Shown: positions 18,927 through 28,072, counted from the first letter of the stretch. The stretch: DNA of 64,000 nucleotides from Caballeronia sp. dw_276 (GCF_018449635.1 NZ_JAAVUV010000006.1:372001-436000), one strand, 5' to 3'. Made by a program: numbers and translations. The notes: generated by a model not told the origin, from the letters alone.

Positions 18927-19432
18927 TCGCCATCCAATCTCAAACTGCAACATCAGCGACGTCCGCACCGCAAACGATCAATCCGTCCGATGTCCCCAAC
19001 CAGCGCATGCACGACGCCAGCCGTTTTCCGCTCGTGCGCTTGCGCCGCCGCTCGGTGCAGCCCGGTTACGCCTTCGCATGGGGCGCCGAAATGCAGCGCC
19101 TGCTCGCGCTGAAGGCGCCGTTCGTGATCGTCGCGGAGTATTGCACGGACGAACCCGCCGACGATCTTCGCCTGCGCTCCGCCTGGCTGCGATCGAACCG
19201 GGCCGCCCTGGCGATGTATTGCCGTGGCCTGATCGTGATCGAGCCACGCATCGAGGCACGGGCATCGACACGCGAAACCGTGCGCGGCATGTGCGAGGGC
19301 AGCGGGTTGCGCATGGTCGTGGTGTCGGGCATGCGCGTGGCGAACGAACTTGCGCCCGTGCTGCTCAAGCACTCGGGTCCGGACCTCTCGAAACCGCCTT
19401 CCATCGATAAACCCCGTCTCCAGATGCCGTGA
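18923..19432 (+). CDS. Hypothetical protein, probably iron-regulated
   Basis: A 169-residue cytosolic protein with no signal peptide or membrane segment. The core ~50-150 has the pattern FAWGAEMQRLLALKAPFVIV, then LRSAWLRSNRAALAMYCRGLIVIEP and GLRMVVVSG; alternating helices and hydrophobic strands suggest an alpha/beta fold (perhaps SEC14/STAS-like), but I do not recognise a named family. GTG 18923 overlaps the stop of the preceding small gene; an internal ATG (MHDASRF) near 19007 is an alternative start. The Fur box upstream implies expression under iron limitation. Confidence 0.65.
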   Translation: MIAIQSQTATSATSAPQTINPSDVPNQRMHDASRFPLVRLRRRSVQPGYAFAWGAEMQRLLALKAPFVIVAEYCTDEPADDLRLRSAWLRSNRAALAMYCRGLIVIEPRIEARASTRETVRGMCEGSGLRMVVVSGMRVANELAPVLLKHSGPDLSKPPSIDKPRLQMP

Positions 19433-19554
19433 CGCGGGATCAAATCAGGGCCGTCCCTCTCTAGCACGGCCTTACCGGCTGAACTATGCTCAGGAGCAAT
19501 TCGCCACGCCCGATGATCCGGGCGCGGCGATTCCGCTACCCGACAGAGGTTCGA

Positions 19555-21447
19555 ATGCCGACTTATCGTGAAGCTCACCGCCGTTCGATCGACGATCCCG
19601 AATCATTCTGGGGCGAACAGGCCAGGCGCATCCATTGGGAAACGCCGTTCGATCAGGTGCTCGATCGCAGCAATCCGCCGTTTGCGCGCTGGTTTGTCGG
19701 CGGCAAGACGAACCTCTGCTACAACGCCGTCGACCGTCATCTCGCCTCGCGCGCGCAACAGAACGCGCTCGTGTATGTATCGACGGAAACGGGCATCGAG
19801 CGGCGTTATACCTACGCCGAACTGCACGGCGAAGTGAACCGGATGGCCGCTGTCATGCGCTCGCTCGGCGTCAAGCAGGGTGAACGCGTGCTGATCTATT
19901 TGCCGATGATCCCCGAAGCCCTGTTCGCAATGCTGGCGTGCGCGCGGCTCGGCGCGGTGCATTCGGTCGTGTTCGGCGGCTTCGCGGCGCCGAGCCTGGC
20001 GGCGCGCATCGATGACGCCACGCCCGTCCTGATCGTCACCGCCGATGCCGGCGCGCGCGCGGGCAGGGTGATCGATTACACGCCCCTCATGGATGAAGCG
20101 CTGGCACGCGCGGAGCACAAGGTGGCGAACGTGTTGTTGATCGACCGGCAACTTGCGCCTGAACGGTTGCAGGCGCCGTATCTGGTCGATTACGAACCGC
20201 TGCGCGAACAGTTCTTCGATGCCCAGATTCCATGCGTATGGCTCGAGTCGAACGAACCTTCGTACGTGCTTTACACGTCCGGGACGACCGGCAAACCGAA
20301 GGGCGTACAGCGCGACGTGGGCGGGTACGCGGTGGCGCTGGCGGCGTCGATGGAACACATCTTCCAGGGCAAACCCGGCGACACCATGTGGACCGCGTCG
20401 GACGTGGGCTGGGTGGTCGGGCACAGCTACATCATCTACGCGCCGCTGATTGCCGGGCTGACCACAGTCATGTACGAAGGCACGCCCATTCGCCCGGATG
20501 GCGGGATCTGGTGGCGCATCATCGAGCAGCACAAGATCAACCTGATGTTCACTGCACCAACCGCGCTGCGCGTGCTGAAGAAGCAGGACCCGAAGCTGAT
20601 GGAGCAGGCGGATTTATCGAGTTTGCGCACGCTGTTTTTAGCCGGCGAACCGCTTGATGAACCCACCGCGCAATGGATCCAGGGCGCGCTGAAAAAGCCG
20701 GTCGTCGATAACTACTGGCAAACCGAAACCGGCTGGCCGATGATCGCCATTCCACGCGGCATTGAAGCGTTGCCGCCAAAACTGGGATCTCCCGGGGTGC
20801 CGTCGATGGGCTTCGCCTTGACCGTGCGCAACGAAGCAACCGGTGACATTTGTGCGGCAGGCGAGAAGGGCGTGATCGCGCTCGACTACCCGTTGCCGCC
20901 CGGCTGCATGCAAACCGTCTGGGGCGACGATTCGCGGTTCATCAAGACTTACTGGCAGAGCATTCCCGGCCATCAGTTGTATTCGACCTTCGACTGGGGC
21001 GTCACCGACGAAGACGGCTACGTTTCCATTCTCGGACGTACCGATGACGTGATCAACGTCGCCGGGCACAGGCTAGGGACGCGCGAAATAGAAGAGGCAA
21101 TCAGCAGTCATCGGGCGGTGGCGGAGGTTGCGGTTGTAGGCGTTGCCGATCCGGTCAAAGGGCAGGTCGCGCTGGCGTTCGTTGTTTTGCGCGATGCGCA
21201 GGCGCTGGACCAAGAGGGCGCACGCGAAGCACTGGAAGCGGAACTTGCACGCAGTGTCGATTCACAGCTTGGGGCGATCGCCCGTCCCGCCCGCGTGCAT
21301 TTTCTTGCGATGCTGCCCAAGACGCGCTCGGGCAAGCTGCTTCGACGCGCGATCGCAGCGCTGGCCGAAGGCCGCGACCCCGGCGACTTGCCGATGATCG
21401 AAGACGCCGGGGCGTTGGTGCAGGTGAAAGAGGCTTTGACGCGATAA
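19555..21447 (+). CDS. prpE: Propionyl-CoA/acyl-CoA synthetase PrpE
   Basis: An AMP-forming acyl-CoA ligase that activates propionate (and probably acetate). The 630-residue protein has the adenylate motif YTSGTTGKPKG near residue 239, the NYWQTETGWP core motif that is typical of PrpE/Acs, and the C-terminal PKTRSGKLLRR with the catalytic, acetylation-prone lysine. The N-terminal ~60 residues match the ACAS_N domain. ATG 19555 begins the conserved YREAHRRSIDDPESFWGEQA region. No methylcitrate-cycle genes (prpBCD) or Pat acetylase are nearby, so it is a stand-alone copy ending in a terminator. Confidence 0.9.
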   Translation: MPTYREAHRRSIDDPESFWGEQARRIHWETPFDQVLDRSNPPFARWFVGGKTNLCYNAVDRHLASRAQQNALVYVSTETGIERRYTYAELHGEVNRMAAVMRSLGVKQGERVLIYLPMIPEALFAMLACARLGAVHSVVFGGFAAPSLAARIDDATPVLIVTADAGARAGRVIDYTPLMDEALARAEHKVANVLLIDRQLAPERLQAPYLVDYEPLREQFFDAQIPCVWLESNEPSYVLYTSGTTGKPKGVQRDVGGYAVALAASMEHIFQGKPGDTMWTASDVGWVVGHSYIIYAPLIAGLTTVMYEGTPIRPDGGIWWRIIEQHKINLMFTAPTALRVLKKQDPKLMEQADLSSLRTLFLAGEPLDEPTAQWIQGALKKPVVDNYWQTETGWPMIAIPRGIEALPPKLGSPGVPSMGFALTVRNEATGDICAAGEKGVIALDYPLPPGCMQTVWGDDSRFIKTYWQSIPGHQLYSTFDWGVTDEDGYVSILGRTDDVINVAGHRLGTREIEEAISSHRAVAEVAVVGVADPVKGQVALAFVVLRDAQALDQEGAREALEAELARSVDSQLGAIARPARVHFLAMLPKTRSGKLLRRAIAALAEGRDPGDLPMIEDAGALVQVKEALTR

Positions 21448-21452
21448 TGAAA

Positions 21453-21484
21453 CGTTCCGGGTGCGCCGCCCGGAACGCTTTTGT
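21453..21484 (+). terminator. Intrinsic terminator after prpE
   Basis: CGTTCCGGG and CCCGGAACG form a 9-bp stem with a 6-7 base loop, followed by CTTTTGTT. It also lies just past the end of the convergent HTH gene. Confidence 0.8.
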
Positions 21485-21488
21485 TCCT

Positions 21489-22013
21489 TCAACGAACCAG
21501 CTTTTGCAAGGCCGATTGCGTCTTCGGCGATCCATGCACCGCTTCCTTCGCCAGGTTGATTTGCATGGTTGTAGCCGCGACTTCATGCACGGCCCGCTCG
21601 AGTTGATACGTTCCCCGGGCGTTGAGCCAGTCCAGAATTTCCGCCAGATGCCAGACCACCGCGCTGCCTTCGTGAACCGGTGCAGGAAAAGTCGAAGGAT
21701 TCGCGAGCATCAGCTTGCGCATGTTCTGGCGCGTGACGCCGATGGTATCGGCGACGTCGGTCAGGCCCACAAAATCCGGCGATGCCTCCACCAGCGTGGC
21801 TGATGGAACGGCTGATTTCACGTCCTTCAATGCGCTCATCAACGCAGCTTCCGCGCTGTCCGCTTCGCGCGTAAATTCGAGTGCGATGCGACCCGCTTGT
21901 CCGATGCCAATCAATGCGTCGTCGCATCCGGCGGCGCCAAGACGCCCGATCAATTCCTCGTGATCGCAGTCGCTTTCCGATAGCCGATATTTCAGTGTGA
22001 ACGTGTATTCCAT
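21489..22013 (-). CDS. HTH DNA-binding protein, putative antitoxin of a HicAB-like pair
   Basis: A 174-residue protein. Residues ~1-80 are a small alpha/beta domain (MEYTFTLKYRL ... IALEFTREADSAEAAL), and ~80-130 a helix-turn-helix reading VGLTDVADTIGVTRQNMRKLML followed by a WHLAEILDWL helix. It starts 22 bases inside the end of the upstream cysteine-rich HicA-like gene, so the two are coupled. The layout, toxin-like gene first and DNA-binding partner second, copies hicAB; a 40-bp palindrome covers the promoter and is the obvious operator. Antitoxin activity is a hypothesis; the family is widespread but I know of no settled function. Confidence 0.75.
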   Translation of the reverse strand: MEYTFTLKYRLSESDCDHEELIGRLGAAGCDDALIGIGQAGRIALEFTREADSAEAALMSALKDVKSAVPSATLVEASPDFVGLTDVADTIGVTRQNMRKLMLANPSTFPAPVHEGSAVVWHLAEILDWLNARGTYQLERAVHEVAATTMQINLAKEAVHGSPKTQSALQKLVR

Positions 22014-22297
22014 GGCGCAAATTCAAGTAAGACCGCTGATTGCTGGGAAACCTTTTCTGGCTGGAACGCGCAATTGTCCACTACGCGTCTGATCGCCCGC
22101 GCGTGATTGACCGCGTTCTTGGGCGTGCTCCAGATGCTGGTGATACAAAACTCGCCACAACGGCAAGTAGCCTCGTTGAATGGACAGTACATCCGTCCCC
22201 ACGCGTGGCTGGCGCCTGGTTCAACGCGCCACCCGTGCGATTCAGCATGCCGCAGTGCTTCTTCAATTTCCTTCTTCTGATGCTTCGAACGAGTCAT
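21992..22297 (-). CDS. HicA-like small protein with a cysteine cluster, putative toxin
   Basis: A 101-residue basic protein. Residues 22-31 (GWRVEPGASH) resemble the HicA core, in which a glycine-aromatic pair is followed by G-x-S-H with the catalytic histidine (here His31). Unlike ordinary HicA, it continues into Cys38-x6-Cys45-x-Cys47-x3-Cys51, a likely metal site, then ITSIWSTPKN and a basic helix. ATG 22297 has GGAG about 8 bases upstream, but the best promoter puts transcription start only ~4 bases before the ATG. Base composition looks poorer in GC than its neighbours, consistent with transfer. Toxicity is untested. Confidence 0.65.
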   Translation of the reverse strand: MTRSKHQKKEIEEALRHAESHGWRVEPGASHAWGRMYCPFNEATCRCGEFCITSIWSTPKNAVNHARAIRRVVDNCAFQPEKVSQQSAVLLEFAPWNTRSH

Positions 22298-22307
22298 CCT
22301 TAGCTCC

Positions 22308-22336
22308 ATAGTAGAAGCGCCGCCCAAAGTTGTCAA
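22308..22336 (-). promoter_or_regulatory. Promoter of the HicAB-like module
   Basis: On the reverse strand a perfect -35 TTGACA (22336-22331) is followed, after exactly 17 bases, by -10 TACTAT (22313-22308). The -35 lies in the centre of the palindrome. Predicted transcription start is near 22301, so the mRNA would be nearly leaderless. Confidence 0.7.
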
Positions 22337-22356
22337 GTGACAACCTTGGGCGGCGC
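22317..22356. repeat. 40-bp inverted repeat (putative autoregulatory operator)
   Basis: The two 20-base arms begin and end GCGCCGCCCAA / TTGGGCGGCGC with TTGTCA / TGACAA toward the centre; only one internal pair and the central pair mismatch. It covers the -35 and spacer of the HicAB-like promoter, as expected for a toxin-antitoxin operator. Confidence 0.75.
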
Positions 22357-22436
22357 TGGAACATCGAAACGAAAACTCGTTTTGGAGTCGTGCTTTCGCC
22401 GGCCGTGTGCCTGTCCTGCTCACACGACCGGAAACA

Positions 22437-23690
22437 TCACGCGGGTGCCGATACCTTTTTCTCCCGGGTATTAGGCAGCAAGATGGTCAGGACTCCGATC
22501 AGCGGCAGGAACGAACAAACCTTATAGACATAGTCGATGCTCGTCGCGTCAGCCAGATGGCCAAGGACCGCCGCGCCAATACCGCCCATGCCGAACGCGA
22601 AGCCGAAGAACAGGCCTGCGACCATGCCGACCTTGCCGGGAACCAGTTCGGTCGCATAAACCAGGATGGCCGAGAACGCCGACGCCAGGATCAGCCCGAT
22701 CACAACGGAAAGCACGCCGGTCCAGAACAGGTTGGCGAACGGCAACATCAGCGTGAAGGGCGTCACGCCCAGGATCGATACCCAGATCACGACTTTGCGG
22801 CCGATCTTGTCGCCAACAGGACCCCCTACGATGGTGCCGACGGCGACTGCCGCGAGAAACCAGAAAAGGTGAACCTGCGCTGTTTCGATCGACAAATGAA
22901 ACTTGCTGATGAGATAAAACGTGAAGTAGCTGGTAATGCTCGCAAGATAAAAATACTTCGAAAATGTGAGCACCATCAGGACGGTCATCGCAATGATCAC
23001 CTTGCTGCGGGGCAATGCCGACACCACGGCGGTATGACGCGCTTTCTTCACAGCAGGATGACGCTGATACCACCGTCCGATATTGAACAACACAAAAATC
23101 GCGAGCAGCGCTGCCGCCGAAAACCACGCAATGCTGCGTTGTCCATGGGGCATGATGACCAGGGCAGCCAGCAAAGGTCCGAGCGAACTCCCCGCGTTGC
23201 CGCCGACCTGAAACACCGACTGCGCAAGGCCGTGCCGCCCGCCGGACGCCATGCGTGCCACGCGCGATGATTCCGGATGGAATATCGAAGATCCGCAACC
23301 CACCAGTGCCGCTGCTATCAACAAGACCGAGAAGCTTCCTGCCATCGACATCAATAACAAGCCGCACAGCGTGAATCCCATGCCGACAGGTAACGAATAC
23401 GGTTTTGGATGTTTGTCGGTGTAAAGGCCGACGAGCGGCTGCAATAACGACGCCGTAATTTGATACGTCAGCGTGATCAGGCCGATTTGCCCGAACGAGA
23501 GGGAAAACTCGCTTTTGAACATCGGGTAAATGGCGAGAATCAGCGACTGGATCATGTCGTTGAGCAGATGCGCGAAACTGATCGCGCCCAATACTGGAAA
23601 TACGGTGCGGGGAGCGGCCGTGATCGGCGAACTCGCCGAACTCAAGGGAGGCGCGGCGCCAAGTGCGTTTTTATCGATGCTGGTCTGCAT
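22437..23690 (-). CDS. MFS exporter, fosmidomycin-resistance (Fsr) type
   Basis: A 417-residue major-facilitator transporter with about 12 hydrophobic segments. The sequence SFAHLLNDMIQSLILAIYPMFK at ~48-69 and GQIGLITLTYQITASLLQPLVG are hallmarks of the Fsr family, which exports fosmidomycin and related compounds. A ~35-residue hydrophilic N-terminus precedes the first helix. ATG 23690 matches family length; an in-frame start at 23756 is possible, and neither has a strong ribosome site. Its natural substrate cannot be read from the sequence. Confidence 0.85.
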   Translation of the reverse strand: MQTSIDKNALGAAPPLSSASSPITAAPRTVFPVLGAISFAHLLNDMIQSLILAIYPMFKSEFSLSFGQIGLITLTYQITASLLQPLVGLYTDKHPKPYSLPVGMGFTLCGLLLMSMAGSFSVLLIAAALVGCGSSIFHPESSRVARMASGGRHGLAQSVFQVGGNAGSSLGPLLAALVIMPHGQRSIAWFSAAALLAIFVLFNIGRWYQRHPAVKKARHTAVVSALPRSKVIIAMTVLMVLTFSKYFYLASITSYFTFYLISKFHLSIETAQVHLFWFLAAVAVGTIVGGPVGDKIGRKVVIWVSILGVTPFTLMLPFANLFWTGVLSVVIGLILASAFSAILVYATELVPGKVGMVAGLFFGFAFGMGGIGAAVLGHLADATSIDYVYKVCSFLPLIGVLTILLPNTREKKVSAPA

Positions 23691-23997
23691 GGGAAAGGGC
23701 TGGAGAAGTCGCGCGTTGCATTTGCTATTCGCCTTAACCACCGGCGGATAACCCATGCTGGCAATTTTAAAGTGTCCTCTATGCATTGTCCGGCCAAGTT
23801 TTGTCGCGAACCAGACACTGGCGGGGCGGGTCATACGGGTTTTCCATGCGTTTTCGTCATGAAACGGGGTTTTGCAATAGCCGCTGAAAACATTCCTAAA
23901 GAACTGCTGGTTCCCGCCGTTGACCATTGATGTACTCGCGCTTGCCGCCCAAAAAGCGGCTCCCGCGTGATGCCAATCAAAACTTGGGATTCAATCG
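23691..23997. other. Intergenic region, Fsr exporter / chemoreceptor
   Basis: A 307-base divergent gap. It holds a FliA-type promoter facing the chemoreceptor gene (separate entry). No other gene or RNA was recognised. Confidence 0.6.
23897..23923 (+). promoter_or_regulatory. FliA (sigma-28) type promoter for the chemoreceptor
   Basis: TAAA (23897-23900), a 15-base spacer, then GCCGTTGA (23916-23923), against the consensus TAAA-N15-GCCGATAA (6 of 8 in the -10 part). It precedes the chemoreceptor start by 75 bases. Confidence 0.6.
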
Positions 23998-25650
23998 ATG
24001 AAATTGTTCTCGCTGCGTGGCAACCCCGGCGCTGGTTTTATTCCCGAGGCCGGTGCGGGCGACAAAAGCTCGAGGCTTCAGGTAAATGCAACAAGCCGCC
24101 GTTCTTTGTCCGTGAAAGCATCGCTGCGGCTCGCGTTTGCGGTGCTGTTGATCGGAACGCTGGTTATCGGCGTGATTGCGCTCACGCAAATCAGCCGTCT
24201 GAATGGCTCGACGGATTCGATTTATCGCGAAGGGTACGTGGCGAGCCGTGCCGCCGAGGAACTCCGTGCCGCAATGTTGCGCGCGAGCCGCTCGCAAAAG
24301 ATGCTGCTGACCGCGACGACGGCAAAGGAGCGCGATGAGCTCGGCGCGGACATCGACCATGCATTGGCGGACATCGGCCGCGATCAAGCCCAGCTGCAAA
24401 GCTTCGCCGATCCAACGGGCGGCCAGAAGCAACTGGCCAAGGCCGTGGGCGCGTGGAGCAACGACTTGCGCGCTTTCGTCAAGCTCATGAAAGAGCAGCC
24501 GCTCGATTTGTCGCAGATGAACTGGCAAGTCGGCATGCAGGACGTGTCGTTGCTGGTGGCGACCGGCAAGCTGGAGAAGCTCGTCAATGTGCTGATCGAA
24601 CAGCGCGGGGTGGCTGCGAAGGCGACCATCGATACCGCTTCGTCCATCTATCACGCGTCGTTCGTGATGGTCGCCGTGTTGACGCTGGCGCTGATCGTGC
24701 TGGCGTTTTTTGTCGCCGAATGGGTCGTGCGGCGGCTTGCCAGGCAACTCGGCGGCGAACCCGTCTACGCGATGCAGATCGCAAGCCGCATCGCTGCGGG
24801 CGACCTGTCGAACCGCATCACCATCGCCAAGCGCGATAACACCAGCATGCTTTACGCGCTTTCCGGCATGCAGTCGGGTTTATCGACGACGGTCGGCGAA
24901 ATCGCGGCAAGCGCTGAAGCGATTGCATCGGCATCGGGCGAAATCTCGCAAGGCAACGTGGACTTGTCGCAGCGCACGGAGCAGCAGGCGGTCGCGCTCG
25001 AAAAGACCGCGTCGAGCATGGAGCAGTTGACATCGACCGTGCGCCAGAACGCCGAGAACGCGAAGCAGGCGAGTGCGCTCGCGCACAACGCGTCGGAGAT
25101 CGCGGAGAAGGGCGGCGAAGTCGTCGGCCGCGTGGTCGCGACCATGGAGCAGATCAATGCCAGCGCGAAGAGCATTGGCGACATCATCGGCGTGATCGAG
25201 GGGATTGCGTTCCAGACGAATATTCTCGCGCTCAATGCAGCCGTGGAAGCGGCGCGGGCCGGCGAGGAGGGGCGCGGGTTTGCGGTTGTTGCGGGCGAGG
25301 TGCGCAGCCTTGCGCAACGGTCATCGGCGGCGGCGAAAGAGATCAAGGGCTTGATCCATACATCGGTTTCACGCGTCTCCGACGGTTCCACGTTTGCGCA
25401 CGAAGCCGGCGCAACCATGGACGAAGTCGTGCGTGCAGTGAAGCGCGTGACGGACATCATGGGCGAGATATCGGCGGCTTCGGCGGAGCAGAGCAGCGGT
25501 ATCGAGGAGATCAATCACGCCGTCACGCAGATGGACGCCGGCACGCAACAAAACGCGGCGCTCGTCGAACAAGCTGCGGCCGCTGCGCAATCGCTCGATG
25601 ACCAGGCGCACGCGCTGAAACAACTCGTTGGAAAGTTTCAGTTGAAGTGA
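23998..25650 (+). CDS. Methyl-accepting chemotaxis protein
   Basis: A 550-residue transmembrane chemoreceptor. After a ~40-residue cytosolic N-terminus, transmembrane helix 1 (about 44-63) leads to a ~155-residue periplasmic, mostly helical sensor, then transmembrane helix 2 (about 222-243), a HAMP region, and the signalling domain with the conserved hairpin tip [24 protein letters not shown] near 400. It signals to CheA/CheW; no C-terminal pentapeptide for CheR docking is present (it ends KFQLK). No che genes are adjacent. The FliA-type promoter fits co-expression with motility. Ligand unknown. Confidence 0.93.
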   Translation: MKLFSLRGNPGAGFIPEAGAGDKSSRLQVNATSRRSLSVKASLRLAFAVLLIGTLVIGVIALTQISRLNGSTDSIYREGYVASRAAEELRAAMLRASRSQKMLLTATTAKERDELGADIDHALADIGRDQAQLQSFADPTGGQKQLAKAVGAWSNDLRAFVKLMKEQPLDLSQMNWQVGMQDVSLLVATGKLEKLVNVLIEQRGVAAKATIDTASSIYHASFVMVAVLTLALIVLAFFVAEWVVRRLARQLGGEPVYAMQIASRIAAGDLSNRITIAKRDNTSMLYALSGMQSGLSTTVGEIAASAEAIASASGEISQGNVDLSQRTEQQAVALEKTASSMEQLTSTVRQNAENAKQASALAHNASEIAEKGGEVVGRVVATMEQINASAKSIGDIIGVIEGIAFQTNILALNAAVEAARAGEEGRGFAVVAGEVRSLAQRSSAAAKEIKGLIHTSVSRVSDGSTFAHEAGATMDEVVRAVKRVTDIMGEISAASAEQSSGIEEINHAVTQMDAGTQQNAALVEQAAAAAQSLDDQAHALKQLVGKFQLK

Positions 25651-25668
25651 TGTAACGCTGTGTTCGAA

Positions 25669-25704
25669 AGAACGAGGGCTTGCCGCAAAGCACGCCTTCG
25701 TTCT
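25669..25704 (+). terminator. Possible terminator hairpin after the chemoreceptor
   Basis: AGAACGAGGGC pairs with GCCTTCGTTCT with one mismatch. No T-run follows, so this is a weak call. Confidence 0.35.
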
Positions 25705-25841
25705 AGAATTCGCGACGGGCGCGGCAGGGCGCCCGGTCTCGCGAAAGTGAAAGCACCTGTCACGCGTTATCTCTTCATCTGGATAAACCGCAACGTTGAA
25801 CCTTTAGCCGCAGCGAGAACGGCGCATTAAGGAGAAACGTC

Positions 25842-26291
25842 ATGTGGTCGACATCCGCACCCCGCGCAGTCAATTCAACCCTCACCAATACCGAATTCCT
25901 TCGACGCCACGCGCGCCGGCTGCTTCGTCTCGCACGCGCAGAAAGCACAAGCACCGCGATGCCCGTACTTCGGCGTCTGCTCGCCGCCGGCGTGATGCGC
26001 GACACAACGCTTACGCAATTGCACGAAACCCGCGTGGAGATCCAGCTCAAGCACGTGCTGAACTTGCTTGCGGTCGAGCTCGGACATTTCGGCTGGGATG
26101 CCTGTAAAGCGGTGATCGATACACAAGCGCCGGCTGTCATCGACAGATACCGCTTCGATGCCGGCGCTTTCGGCGATTACGAAAAAGTGTGGTTCGCGAA
26201 CGCTGCCGAAAGCCGTGAATGGCAGCGCGAGAATGGAGGGTACATCGTGGAATACGGAGATCAGGCGGTGGCCATTCTCTGGCGCGAGTAA
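25842..26291 (+). CDS. Hypothetical protein
   Basis: A 149-residue protein, cytosolic by appearance, with a basic N-terminal third (RRHARRLLRLARAE) and a C-terminal half containing HVLNLLAVELGHFGWDACKAVID and ending in GGYIVEYGDQAVAILWRE. The family is not recognised. A good ribosome site (AGGAG) lies 8 bases before ATG 25842, and codon use is like the neighbours, which supports a real gene. It sits between a chemoreceptor and an HDOD gene. Confidence 0.7.
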   Translation: MWSTSAPRAVNSTLTNTEFLRRHARRLLRLARAESTSTAMPVLRRLLAAGVMRDTTLTQLHETRVEIQLKHVLNLLAVELGHFGWDACKAVIDTQAPAVIDRYRFDAGAFGDYEKVWFANAAESREWQRENGGYIVEYGDQAVAILWRE

Positions 26292-26343
26292 TTCATCCTG
26301 AGAACTGGCGGCGCGCTTGGCTGCTTCGACCTGAGCGCGCCGA

Positions 26344-27819
26344 CTAGATCAATTCCATTTCTTTCCAGTCGGCGTTACTAAAAAAACGGCTTAATTCCCG
26401 CATCAGGTCGTTTAGCGCGGACATTTCCATCGATGTGATCTTGCGCACGTGCTGCGCCTGGGTCCAGTCGCCGTAGAGCATTGCCACCGTCGATCCATTC
26501 GCTTTCACCGGCAAGAGGACGAACGCGTGGGCGTCGCCGAACGACGATTTGAACCAGCGCGGCAGACGTGCATCGATACGCGGATCACGCGCATTCTCGA
26601 TGAAAATCCCTACCGGATTCGAGATGGCCAGATGAAACACGTCCGGCTGGAACGCGGCCGGAAACGTCAGCGATGGCAACAATGATTCCACGCCCGGACC
26701 GAGTCCAAGCCGCGCCTGGAATTCCTCGTTGGCCTGGCGCACGAACACGACCGTGCGCGAGAACGAAAGCCCGGCGAGCACGGCTTCGGACGCAAGCGCG
26801 AGCACCGGCGCCAAGGCGTTCTTCGATGGCAGCGAGCGCAAGTCGTCGAGGCTCGCGGCAATGCGTGCTTCCGCCGATAACCCCGCGCGCGCGATCGCAT
26901 CGGCGTCCGCGCGCAATTCCACGATCTCGCGCATCACGCCGTCGTTGGAGTCTTCGTTTGCAAGCGCCAGGCTCATTTCGGCGAGCGTGGCGGCGTCGGT
27001 TGAAAGCGCACGGCTATAACGGTTGGCAATATCGATCAGCGAACTCTCGCGATGGGCTTCATCGACATGTTGTGCGGTGAGCGCGTCCGCGACTTCGGTG
27101 GAGTAGTTGGTGACCGCCTGCAGCCAGCGCACATGGCGCGGCGTTTTTTCATCGACGGGCGCGAGCGGATCGCGCGTCAGCATGCCCGTGCGGATGGTCT
27201 CCGGCAAACGCCAGCGGTCCGCGGCCTCGATGCCGATCTCTTCGAACGTCACGCCCAGGAGCGCACCGCACGCAATGCTGTCGCTGATGTCCTCGGCGGC
27301 GGCTTTGCGGCGCAACTGATCCCATTCGGTCTCGAGATAAAACGCGACCAGCAGCTTGCCGATCTGCCGCATCAGCGTACAGACCACCGCTTCTTCCGAT
27401 GCCCGGAATTCGCTGCGCTCGGTCACTTGCCGCGCGACCGCGCCGGACAGCAGCGTGCGGTTCAGCTCCAGCTTGGCATCGATACGGCGCGGCGCGCTGT
27501 GATGAAAATGATCGACGAGTTTCAGCCCGACCACCAGATGACCGACCGCGTCCATGCCGAGCACCATCAACGCGCGCGTGACGGTCGTGATGTTGCCGCC
27601 GAACGAGATGTACATTGCGGAATTGGCGAGCCGCAACACCTTCTGCGTGAGGCCGAAGTCAGACAGAACGACCTGGACGAGGGCGGTGAAGTCCAGATCG
27701 TCGTCGCTCATGGCGGATACCGTGGTGCGCAAGGCCTGCGACAGCATGGGGAAATCCCCGCGCTCGCTCATGCGTGCCCACAGTTTGTCCAGTAATTCGG
27801 CTTTGGTATTGCTTGCCAT
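26344..27819 (-). CDS. HDOD-domain signalling protein
   Basis: A 491-residue protein whose first ~280 residues are an HDOD domain (VQVVLSDFGLTQKVLRLANSAMYISFGG, VTRALMVLGMDAVGHLVVGL), a non-enzymatic relative of HD phosphohydrolases used in signalling. The C-terminal ~170 residues look like a GAF-type sensor (VFVRQANEEFQARLGLGPG, AFVLLPVKANGSTVAMLYGDW). Such proteins act in two-component, chemotaxis or c-di-GMP networks. It is followed by a GGDEF/EAL gene in the same direction across 253 bases. Signal and partner are unknown. Confidence 0.87.
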   Translation of the reverse strand: MASNTKAELLDKLWARMSERGDFPMLSQALRTTVSAMSDDDLDFTALVQVVLSDFGLTQKVLRLANSAMYISFGGNITTVTRALMVLGMDAVGHLVVGLKLVDHFHHSAPRRIDAKLELNRTLLSGAVARQVTERSEFRASEEAVVCTLMRQIGKLLVAFYLETEWDQLRRKAAAEDISDSIACGALLGVTFEEIGIEAADRWRLPETIRTGMLTRDPLAPVDEKTPRHVRWLQAVTNYSTEVADALTAQHVDEAHRESSLIDIANRYSRALSTDAATLAEMSLALANEDSNDGVMREIVELRADADAIARAGLSAEARIAASLDDLRSLPSKNALAPVLALASEAVLAGLSFSRTVVFVRQANEEFQARLGLGPGVESLLPSLTFPAAFQPDVFHLAISNPVGIFIENARDPRIDARLPRWFKSSFGDAHAFVLLPVKANGSTVAMLYGDWTQAQHVRKITSMEMSALNDLMRELSRFFSNADWKEMELI

Positions 27820-28072
27820 GCGATTGGTGTGTTGCCTTGCAGGTTCCAGTCCGGTTGGCTGAGCCAGCTTGGGTCAGGCGCGTTGCGGCGTTCAGGCCGG
27901 CAACGCGCGTTCGACTCAGCCGAAGTGTAATGCGCGGAAAAAAACTTGCCTAAGTCCGGCGTGCAAGTCCCGGGTCCCTTATCACAAGCTCATGTGTCTA
28001 CGCCTTATAACGGCGCAACGGCACACAAGCTTTAAGGCAGACGCGAGACGTATCACAGTTTGTGACGGTATC

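Noticed and set aside
25715..25745. GC-rich inverted repeat after the chemoreceptor gene as a terminator
   Set aside because: No T-run follows, and short GC palindromes are common by chance in this DNA.
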